Origin: Ariolimax columbianus
Lineage: Eukaryota > Mollusca > Gastropoda > Stylommatophora > Arionidae
Reading direction: 5' to 3'
NCBI GenBank assembly: GCA_036924085.1
Contig: JAVGWX010000012.1
Span: 5,410,043 to 5,474,042, forward strand
DNA: 64,000 nt
Positions 23,801 to 35,800 of the stretch are shown one piece after another; position 1 is the first letter of the stretch; every line of letters begins with the position of its first letter. The position numbers and the translations under genes were made by a program. The notes under the pieces were generated by a model. The model did not search any database. It saw only the letters and a program-made list of their open reading frames with translations, and was not told the origin of the DNA.

Positions 23801-26800
23801 GGTTGTAAATTAAGATTTTTTGCAAATTATGACCAATTTCAAAATGCATGCTCAAATTCTAGAAAATTCTCAAAATCCTGGTATTCAATCAGACCCGTGT
23901 GTCTGATGCTAGGTATCCAACTCATTTCGCTCCTTTGCCTTTGGTGTACCATGTTGGACCAGTGCCTTCATTGGGCCATCTCTCAGCCTCAGTCGCCTAT
24001 GGAGGTGGCTAAAGTTGTATGGCCACCACGACGTCACTCTACGTGTCCATCTGTTATCCGGCTTGCGCACCACATGGCCGGCCCATCTGTATTTACGTAA
24101 CAGCGCGACATCTATGGCGTCAAAGAAGGAAGTTCGACATCTGATCACTGTGTTGTGAATTTGGTCTCGAATGGAGATTTTCAATGTTCTTTGTTCCGTC
24201 GCTCATTAGGCAACACAGAGTCAATGTGTATCCGCTTTCTGTTGGTTCCACATATATACCATGTCTGGAATAATTACACTGTTGAAGTTGTGAGCCCTAG
24301 CGTTGTCATTTCGCATCTGTTGCAGTATACAGTTGAAGCTGGGCCAGCCCACTGTTATCCTTCGTGAGATCTCAGATTAATTAAATAGGAGTTTGTGATC
24401 TCTTTTCCCAAGTAGATACACGAATTTACGTTTTTAACGGGACAATCTCCAGGGCGTGTTGCTCCTTTTGGGCAGAAGGTGTTGAGCATGAACTGGGGTT
24501 TTCTTTCTTTTGATTTGTAGGCCAACTGCAACGCTTGTTCTGCTGAGCTCATTCAGGCTTTTCTACGCTTCTTTGACGTCATGATTGAAGATGGCTATGT
24601 CATCAGCAAACCTCAGATGAGTAAGAATTTGCCTGTCTATGTTTATGCCCCTATCCTTACAGTCCTTGTTTTTAAAGACCTCCTCAAGGGCTGCTGTAAA
24701 GAGCTTTGTTGAGATTGTATTACCCTGTCGGATGCCACGTTGTATCGACATGGTGATCGGCCTATAAAAGAGGGTGATATCTGTTGTGCGTCCGCTGTTT
24801 ATCTCCTCTATCAGTTTATTAACTTATGTGAAAATGGATATACTTGTACAATGATCCAGAATTTATAAGTTTCTGTGTTGCTGAAGGATTTAAAAATTAT
24901 TGTAAGTACAATATTTTTTTTTCTGTTTTGTAAATTTGTTATATTCCATTTTTTATGTATCTTTCATAAATATTTGAAACTGTTTAAATTTGTAAACTAA
25001 ATTCATATAATAAGTCTTTCATTTCTGCATATTTTGATATATAACATTTGTGTTTATCCTTATGAATAACTATAATAATAATAATGTTCGCTTGGGCATT
25101 ATAGACCCGCTGCGTCGAACGGCCACTATCATGTCCAACCACTGAGGCTATGTTCATGCGTAGCATGTCGACCGAAATCCCTACGTACTCCCCAGGTGGA
25201 GCCGTGTACGCCTTGGGATGAGGGCAGCGAGGAGTAAATGTTGGACCAATGTCTGTGTCAGTCTGTCCGTGTCTGACTCCCTGTTTTTTCGTGTTGCGCC
25301 CCCGAGACATCTGGATTGTGTCCACCTTTGGCTCAGCGTGAGCCTTGCTGTGCTGAGAATATGAGGTTGGGAGGGGTATCGTGTAAGCTCTTGTGGAGGG
25401 GGGGGGGGCAGAAGGAAGGCAGCTTTAGTCTGAGCATGGAGGTCCTTGGGTAATTATAACCTGGACTAAATTCTTGGGTGTAGTCAAGCGTAACGTTGAA
25501 CGCCATCTGGACTGGTTTCCCACAGTTTAAGCCAGGCATGAAATGCAGCATAACAAACAGGATAACCGATCGAAAGCACATCAATTCCACTGAATAAAGT
25601 CCCTTATACCACATGGGGAAGGAGTTGTGAATTATAATCCGAACAGGAACCACCACACATCAGAAAACGACACACACATCAGAGTGATTCAAGGGTTCCG
25701 CCATTTAGGCGCAGCCATCTTACTAATCTAAAATCAGTAACATCAGCCAAGTATAAAAAGTAACTCCTTAAAATGAACTCATGAAAACGTGGTTTTGTTG
25801 TGATTTCTAAGGCTATTCTCGAAGTGTCATCGATTTCTCGTGGATATTAATGTGTAACCTTCTGATTTGTAAACAAATGGACTAACTAAACATTTGTTAG
25901 GACATTATACAGTGCTTCTTCACAACCTGAGGTGTGTAGAACCAAACATGCCCAATTATCGACACACACTCGAACGGCGCAAATCTAGGCCACACAACCA
26001 TATCTAGGCCAACGGTCTATCCCCAAAATATGTGACGTTCACAGCAGTGATCGCTAGCATGTCTAACTAAACAGACGTATCTGCAGTCGCTCCGACAAAA
26101 CAAATTCAACACTAAAAAATCTCCTTTCTGGCGCTACAGTCCGCAGCATTAACACTGCCAAATAACTACAAAGATAAACTCCAAGAAAAAATTATTCTGA
26201 AGGTCCCCACAACAATCACTAGAGCAAGAAAAACAAGGAACCCCAGAGGAAAGAAAAGTGGACAAAGAAATCTGAGACACGAAGAGAACCGATCGAAACC
26301 AGCGACATTAACTTTGAATAGACAGCGCCGCCTACCTGCAATAGGTTATGCCGCAGAAACACGGGCTCTAACAAAATAAATTGAGTCCAAACTCAGAGTG
26401 GCCCAAGTCTCTTTCGAGAGATATGACATATGATTGACTCAGCAACTAAAGTTTGAAAGGTCTTCACAACACTGACATGCGGCAGATGTCATTGGTGTGG
26501 TGAAGGGTGCAGACAATGTAAGCATTGCTGAGCTGGCCACCTGTTTCGAAGAATTAATGACCGTTGGAGCACAGTGACAGCAGTCTGGTACACACGCGAC
26601 AGAAGACTACCTACGTGCTGGTCTGACTACTTTGAACTCAGAAACAATATCTATCCTGCTTCAGGCGGGAAACATATCACCCACTGGTCCACCGTGGCCA
26701 AATACAGAAGACAATGGAAACGAAGTTTGGACCCGCCACTGAGGTAATTCATCCAGTAATTCAGTCCAGTAATCTAAAATTAGTAACAGCAGCCAAGTAT

Positions 26801-29800
26801 AAAAAGTAGCTCATAAAAACGTAGTTTTTAGAGCCTGTATACAAAGAGTTAAGTACAACACAACAAATACAAACCTTCAACTCCAATGTAAAGTCTGTTT
26901 TATTGTATATCTCTGAAACATTGAGAACAACGAAAATAATAAAATGGGTGCCTACACAGAATAGAGAGATTGAAATGATATAATAAGATCACTAATGTGG
27001 AACTGTTGGAAAGACCCAGACATATATCAGTGGAACATGATGTGTGGATACGGCACTGGTCTTGGATAAGACACAAATAAATGGAAACTAGCTGATAGCA
27101 TTACAAGACAGTCTCTGTTCTAGTATCCCCAAGGTAAGAGAAGTAGAGGCAGACCAAAACACACATGGAGAAGATAGCTTGAGACAAACATAAAGGAAAC
27201 AGGGAAGATGTGGACAGAGCTGTAACAGATGACCCAAGACAGGGTGACTAGGCATGTACTTGTTGAAAAATCTGTGCTCCATAGGAAGCTGACAAGTTTT
27301 AATTGAGCTTGGAGAAGGGGAATGGTAGATTATAATAAGAAACAAGAATGGTAATGAATGTGAGTTGCAACAATTATAAACTTGATTGACATATTATGAT
27401 CACATAGGTTAGAAGAAGAACTGGCTTGCTGGCAGGTATATTTTCTTTGTTTTTATATCTCTAAATAGCCAGTGATGGTGAATTGGTCACTGCTAAAGTG
27501 AACTATTACAAAGAACGTGAGGAGGTTGGATTTGAATTTGCTTCCAATGTTGGGGTAAGTGTCCTCGGACATTGACAATGTAGGAAATTCGTACAGCAAT
27601 ATAGCTAATGAAAGAAAGGAAGTTTAAATATTATGTATTACAAAAAAAACCTATATTTACTGCCTCTTTTATTGCTGGCATCTTCCTGGAGGCATTTAAA
27701 GAACTAAGGAATACATGCTGCTTTGCTCCTGCAGACACCACATAGTGTGCAGGCTAGGTTTTTATTTCATCATGTAAATATAAAAATGTATGCTTTACCA
27801 AGGTTTTGAATCCGTGTCATCTTGGTCGGGAATCCAGTATACAAACCACTTGGCTACCCACTCCTCTATGTTATGTATATATAATATGTATATATGGCCT
27901 GTTCAGCCACATGCACACTCACACCAATCAGGATAAGCTGTGACAAGGATGATGTCGGCGGTTCTCATCTACAACAATGATCAGCTATTATTATGTATAT
28001 ATGTGTAGATATATGTATGTATGTAGATATATGTATATAACAGTGCAGATAGAAACCTATTTATAAACAAAACAAAGATAATGACCACCGACAAAACGTG
28101 TAGAAGTAATGTAAAGTAACCCATAGCATTAGTGCCGTAGGGGTGTGAGGTGTTAGTGATCTCACATTTCGAAGGCTCGGCTATATGAGGGCAGTAGCCA
28201 TCTCCTCTCCCTCGCCGCTTTTACTTCCTGGACTGAACTGGTACCCATTTAAGGCTAGGTCAACCCGGGAGCCGTTGCGGTCTGAAAAAACATTTCCGCC
28301 TGGGGAATGAACACATGACCACTAAGATGCGAAGCCAGCTCGCTAACCACTGCGCTACGCGGCTTCATAAAAACATGATGTCAACATAAATTTACAATAG
28401 GTGGTGAGGAAATAGTCTAGGTCACGAATTTTGAATATCTGGGCTCCAGAATTGACAAAAATGCTGACTGCTCAAAAGAAATAAGAAGAAAACTAGCCAT
28501 GACAACGCAGAGGCTAAACAACCTGAAGAAATTATGGCAGAGGACCAACAAAATGGCCAAAGTAAAAGTTCTGAGAGCCTGTCTTTCCCGTGGCAGTATA
28601 TGTCTGCGGAGCATGGACAATTACCAAAACATCTAGAAAAGAATCAAGTTCTTTGAGTCGAAATGTTACAGAAAGATCCTCAGAATGTCCTAGATTTAGT
28701 GAGAGGGACAAATATAGACATTCGGCAAGAGTTAAACATAGAAGAGAACTGGTTGATCAACTCCATCATGGCCCAAAAATTTAAATACTTTGATCACATC
28801 AAGATTATATATATATATTCTTCATCTGCTTTCGCTCTCAATCTCCCGCTACCAAGTCCTGAACGGGGCTTTGCAAGTAGCAGGATGTAGTTCGGAGAAC
28901 AGAATGCTTTGTGTCACTAGTTTACAGCTTAACTGCAAATATTTGCACCTTTCGGTCTGACACATCAGTCTTCGGCAAGAGATATATATTTCTTATATAT
29001 ATATTATTATGTAGCATGTGCTTTGTAGAACGCGGCTCTCACAACAGTGGGTCTGTAAGACTCTCAATCTCTAGCCAGAACGCGGCTCTCACAACCATCG
29101 ATCTGTAAGACTCTCAATCTCTAGCCAGAACGTGGCTCCCACAACCGTCGATCTGTAAGACTCTCAATCTCTAGCCAGAACGTGGCTCTCACAACAGTGG
29201 GTCTGTAAGACTCTCAATCTCTAGCCAGAACGTGGCTCTCACAACAGTCGATCTGTAAGACTCTCAATCTCTAGCCAGAACGTGGCTCTCACAACAGTCG
29301 ATCTGTAAGACTCTCAATCTCTAGCCAGAACGTGGCTCTCACAACAGTCGGTCTGTAAGACTCTCAATCTCTAGCCAGAACGTGGCTCTCACAACAGTCG
29401 ATCTGTAAGACTCTCAATCTCTAGCCAGAACGTGGCTCTCACAACAGTCGGTCTGTAAGACTCTCAATCTCTAGCCAGAACGTGGCTCTCACAACAGTTG
29501 GTCTGTAAGACTCTCAATCTCTAGCCAGAACGTGGCTCTCACAACAGCCGATCTGTAAGACTCTCAATCTCTAGCCAGAACGTGGCTCTCACAACAGTCG
29601 GTCTGTAAGACTCTCAATCTCTAGCCAGAACTCCAGCCTCTGTTGCTATCATTATCAGTTATGTCTTGTGTCCATCTTCTCCTTGGTCTGCCTCTGCCCA
29701 GCTTTCTAGGCACCATACCCTCCAGTATTGCTCTCTCCAGGCCATTACGGCGTTTGATGTGGCAAAAATATTTTAGCCTATTCGACAAGATATTGTTTAC

Positions 29801-32800
29801 AAACCAAATTTTCCTCTATATCCAGTTCTTTTAGGATATCTGCATTTTTTTCTGTAGCATTTTAGTTCAAAGAATGCAATCTTTTTCTTAATTGTTTGTG
29901 TGGTGGTCCACGTTTCACATCCGCAAGTTTCCACTGGGACGATGCAAGTTTGCATGATTTTTATGTTCGTAATTTTATTAGAGTTCTGCCATAAGTTTCT
30001 CATTTTATTAAACATCTGCATTGACATAACCATTCTCCGTCTGACTTCCTTCAGGCAATCTCCATTGTTGCTTCTAATTGAGCCGAAGTACTCAAAACGT
30101 GTGATTTTCTCAATCTCCTGTTGGTCTAGAATAGCTTTAGGTCTGGTCTTTGTCTTGTCTGTGCTTGTTGTCTTGGTTTTACTTATATTCAAGTATAGAT
30201 GATTTTGGTCTTTGCTGTGTTGTTTAACTGACAGGATCATCGCTCTTTCAGAGAACAACTGTGTCATTTGAGTTCTGGTCTCTTGTTCCCGCCGTTTGTT
30301 AATGGCTCGAACTTGTCCATCATTTTCTTATGTTCCTCCTTATAGATTTTGTATATATATTGAATATATAAGTGGGATCAAGACGCTGAACAGCGCACTC
30401 CCATCTTGTTCATATATGACGTGCAATGCTGGGTTGAATTTGTCAGTTAGTGTTTTTATTTCTTTGAACACGTCTCTTTCTTTCCCTTGTTTCTGTAACG
30501 CTTCTATTCTGCTACACGTATCCAATATGTGTTGTATCTTGTCCTTCCTGATTTCTCTTGTGCTGTTTCTGTATTTGTCGCTGCTGTGCTCTATCCCAGA
30601 TTATTTAACTTTTTTCTTTCTTCTATGAGTCTCATGGTCTTTTCTGTGGTGTTTCTGATATTTGTGCAGTTTTCTAGGTATAAAGCTACTGTGGTGTTTC
30701 TGATATTTGTGCAGTTTTCTAGGTATAAAGCTACTGTGGTGTTTCTGATATTTGTGCAGTTTTCTAGGTATAAAGCTACTGTGGTGTTTCTGATATTTGT
30801 GCAGTTTTCTAGGTATAAAGCTACTTGCAGATGAGATAAGAATATGTGTTGCATGTGTTGCGAGTTCATTGGGTGTCATGTTTTCTTGCACTGCCATGAG
30901 CATCGCAAACTTATTTGTTACATCTATTGTGTATTCTAGTGGTACTAGGCTGATGTCATAACGTATTGGTTCAGCGCTTTTCAGCATCTTTTTCAGTCAT
31001 GTTGATGTCTGCGACTAGTAGCTGGTGGTCAGAGTCGAAGTCTGCGCCTGGTAGTGTTTTCACTTCATATATATTACACCTGACCTCTATCTTTGTGGCA
31101 TTAGAATGTAGTCCATTTGATTTCTGCTTTTCCCATCCGGTGAAGTCCACACACAGGAAGTCGTCTTGTGTGTTGTTTAAATAGCATATTTGCGATGGAG
31201 AGATTGTCTTCCATAGAAAATTCCATGAACTTTTCTCCACTTTCATTTCTGAGCCCTAATCAAAGGACCCATTACTCTCTCTTCCTCATTTTCTTCTCTG
31301 CTGCTTTCTATTTTTGCAGTGAAATCTCACATGATTATTGTGAGGTCTCTTTCCCTTTTAAAAAACTTGTAGTGTGCTGGTCATGTATTCATTGAATGTT
31401 AACATTGCTATGTTGTGTTTTTCATCATTATATTTGTGTTTACTAACTTGTTTCTTCTCATGGCATGCGTCACAGCCAGGCCATGGTGTATTAAACCTCA
31501 AGTTTACTGGAGAGCTCAATGATAAAATGAAGGGTTTCTATCGCAGCAAGTACAGCATAAGTGGAGAGGAGAGATATGCAGCTGTCACACAGTTTGAGGT
31601 ATGGTTCTTTCAGTGTTGTCTGCCACCAAGAGATGTGCATTGTAGATTAATAACATTAACTAAGTAGAAAATCATTTTTGTTCTTCAATTCTCTTGTGTC
31701 TTTTGAATTTTTCTCTATTTATTACATTTATTGTTTATTTGGCTCATTTAAATTAATTTACAGACAAGTGCAGCTGTTGTATATTTTGTTAGATCTTTTA
31801 TCAACATTTAACAAATTTTCTGTTAATTTCTTCATTGGCCTTTATTAAGGCAAGTTTTATGTTATTTCGTTATCTTACCTTGTCACACAGTTTATTATTT
31901 AATCATATTATGCCATCATGTGAAAATATTTGTCTCCCAGGCAACAGATGCTCGCCAGGCTTTCCCTTGTTGGGATGAGCCAGCAATTAAAGCCACATTT
32001 GATATTACTCTGGTAGTTCCAAAGGACAAGGTAGCTCTGTCGAATATGGTGAGTGATGGTTCAGGTCAGTTTGATTACACTGGACAATAAATTTGGACTT
32101 TTTGTGTGTAGTAGTAGCCCATTTCGGTCATGACTGACTATATGACGATAGGACTTGGAATGACAAACAACAAGCAAAAAAATACTGACCTTTTGTTGTC
32201 ATTCTCCTTGCGGTGTTGTCTTTTCACTTCTGTTTGCAAGAGCTTCTCTTTTGTGTGTATCTAAGATTAAATCAAGTGACCTTTATGTTATTTGGGCTAA
32301 AGAAAATGAATATGACCATTAAAAAACAAGATTAGCTTGTTTTCTAATATCTATAAAACATAGTTTTACACAGTTGCAAATGCATACCATATGATAATGC
32401 TCATAGCGGAAATGAGTCACAAGAGTCGCCTGTCGCTTGTAATGCATTTATGAGGCATCTCTCACAAGGGTCCAACAATAGTCTGCTGGCATTGCAGCAT
32501 TCCATTTCCTTTGGTACCTTTCTTTGGTACCTTTCTTTGGTACCTTTCCTGATGATGAAATCATTCCCATTGCATGTCACTGACAGCACCGCAGTTAGGG
32601 AAAAAAATCCACACGAGAGTGTAAAAAGTGTCATTTCAAGGACATGTTGTACCCTAGTCTATCGTAGCACTGCAGCAGGCTTTCTACAAACTCGTGGTAA
32701 TTGTCAGCCTTATTGTTTCCTTGTGAAAGTTTGTGGCCATTTGCTGTAAAACATTCCAAGTAAACTTTTCATCATGTGTGAGGATCAAAATCGCTGATCT

Positions 32801-35800
32801 CAGAAGAGCTAACATTTCTGTGAACTGACAAAAACACATTCCCTGACTTTGGCCTCACTAAGTCTTGGATATTTATCACAAAGATAAAAATCTTGCCTCA
32901 TTTTGATCCATGGCATTTACAAAATTCTTTATTAGTATGGGAAGAAAAGGGAACAAAATCTTATGGGATTCTATGAGTGGTTCGCTAAGTACATTATTTT
33001 TCCCCATTTCAAGTGATTGTCATTGGGGCCAATCTTTTTTCTTGTAGTGGAAAGTCCTGGCATGGTTGCCCAACAGACAAGGGAAACCAGCAAAACTTTG
33101 TTCAACCCTGTTGTAGCCCCATCGAGATGGCAATGACCTTGAGGTCACCACAAATCTGCCACGTCATAGTTGATGGTGTGTAACAGTTGTTGCATGTTTG
33201 TCATCTGGGCTGCGTACACGATTGGAAGAGATGGTAACCCATTACCATTATGGAGCAGCATTGCTTTTAAGCTCAACTTGGGCGAATGAATAAACAACCA
33301 CCAATCGTCTTCTGTGTAGTTGATGTGAAATGCTGCCGCTACATCAACGCAGCGATGAGGTTACGTCGTTTTGAAATATTGAAGATCTTTTTTGCTGGAA
33401 CACAGAAACATGCACGTTCTCTTCTAGAAGATTCTATTGTATGTAACTGTGTGCACGAAATAAGAATCACTTGATGGATATGCTTGTCACAGGTGACTGA
33501 TGTCTACTGGCATTATCTTCGTCATCATCCAAGGTATTAGATTCTGGTGGGTCCCAAGCAGGAAGTCCTTCCCTGTGAGGCACTGGCCGCATGAAAGTAA
33601 AGTAAAGATCCCGCACGCCATGTGGCGTATAGGAAATAGGGTGTTAGGCCCATATTATCTTGCGACCCACGGCACATAGTAGATGATGTGGACAGCATCA
33701 CATTCCATATATTTTTCTAGTGCCCAATTTCTGTAGCTGGATAGATCACATGTTGCATTTTCTTCTTCGAAATACTCGTCCTATTGGCGGAGTGATGCAA
33801 CAGTAACAATCATTAAGATGATTTGTCGGTTTTTTCGACACCATTGGAACTGCAAAACACATACATATCTTTTTCGCTTCAACTGGCAACGCAAATTCGT
33901 TGCACTTGATTGACAACATATGTGTGGGGCCCAACGTTGATCTCACAACCAAAATAAAAGCTGTAAGCCATCTTTATCATCAGTGTAATGGATCACCTTT
34001 GTGATAACAAAAATAATCTGCACTGTGCACATATTCATGAGACTTAAAAAATGATAACAAGGAGTGGATGTGCTTGCAATGACTGCTACAAGTTGCATCA
34101 ATCAATTGGCTCTCAAGGTTATCCGTCTCATGGACAATCATGTGCCAGGGCTATAGAAAAGAGAAGGACTGGGTTATTTGCACCAATATGGCGAAGCAAT
34201 CAATCTAATGTACTAACAACCCATTATGTCACATGGTAGAAAAGGACCAACTAAGTCAAGTCAGACTAAAGAGGATTGGGCATAGGGCTAACTAACCTAT
34301 TCCGCAGGAACTAAGTCACAAAAAATATAAAATAAGACCATTATATCCCATGGTAGATAAGGGTCAAGTCAGGCTAAAGATGGTTGAGCAAGAGTCCGGC
34401 TATCCTATCGTGTAAGAGCTGAGTCACAGGAAATATAAAAAACACATGGTAGAAAAGGAACTACAGTGGATTACAGCCCGTTATGGGATTCTTGGAAGTG
34501 AGACGACCTGAAATGTGCAGTCTCCTTCGTGAACCTCACCGGATTAGAAGTATAGCATCAGTTGATTGAAGTTAGAAGAGAAGCAACGAGGTCACTAAAT
34601 ATATATTTGTTGATACTATACGTTTTTGTCACTTCATAATGGTTTGTCACGAGTTGTGGTATTCTGTGTGATTATTGTTTTGTTTGTAAAAATGGAGGTA
34701 ATTTTATTTGCTGTTATACTCTCAACAGCCAGTCATTTCAGAGAAAGATGTTGGTGACAATGTGGTGGAGGTAGCTTATGCAACAACCCCCATTATGTCC
34801 ACATATCTGGTCGCATTTGTGGTTGGAGAGTATGATTTTGTTGAGGCAAGAGATGAAGATAATGTTTTGGTCAGGGTCTACACGCCAGTGGGCAAGAAAG
34901 AACAGGGTGCATTTGCATTAGACGTAAGTACATGTAAGAGTCTCTCTTTTTCTCTATCTTGAGTGGTACCTGGATTGAGAAGAATAAGACCACTGGAACA
35001 TTCCAAGCATGTCATAAAAAGATGACTAAAGAAGGAGGTGCATGGAGCAAGTAACCTCATCATGTGAAAACATTGCAATGATACCACCATTGCATACGCT
35101 CAGATACATTCTTCCTGTAGCGAGGCCAACTGTAGTGGTGGCTCTGCATCGCATAGAGCAAAATGACAAATCAATGGCATGTCTGGGTCTGTGTGACAAA
35201 AACCAAGCAGAATCTGATCAAAATATGAATTAAGGTCATAGAGTGGTCTGCCAGGGTCTTTGTGTATAAGGACAAGAATAGCACCACTGCCTCACAGAGA
35301 GCATGTCGTAAGAGGTGACTAACTGTGTGACATGGCATAACACCGACCATGGTTAGGTAGTTTGTTTAGAGCAGCATAGATGGCGCCTAATAGGCTGCAG
35401 GTCTACTTTGCTCTAGTGTTTGGGTCTATTATGATGGACCCGTACATCAGTTAACCACCCTCCTTAAGCGCTTGTCCCAGTGGAGTATTAAGCTGCTCAA
35501 GCCTGGCCCGCTAAGCAGGAAACCCTTTTCCCGGCTACATCCAGCTCATACCAGGACTGCAACCCACTCATGGGCATCTGCTCCCGTAGAAGTACAGGTT
35601 GACTAAGAAGTAGAAGATTGAACGTCTGTGTAGCAGAGTGGTTAGAAGTTTTCTTCTGTTCTGGAGAATCAACTTCACTGCACTCCGGGCATACCCATAT
35701 GGCTGTTGAGTCCCTCAGTTAACGTAGAAAGTTATGGATACTAATGGTTCCTGTAGCTTGTTGGTTGTTATCACTTCTGCTCTGTCCTCTCATGCTCCCC

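Noticed and set aside
29035..29630. 50-bp regularly spaced repeats as a CRISPR array
   Set aside because: Units are contiguous with no unique spacers, and the host is an animal; it is a minisatellite. The same holds for all other arrays here.
30365..30395. Resemblance of GTGGGATCAAGACGCTGAACAG to the 5' end of family A
   Set aside because: Only about 25 bp match, within LINE sequence, and there is no tail or TSD; may be chance or a shared LINE motif.
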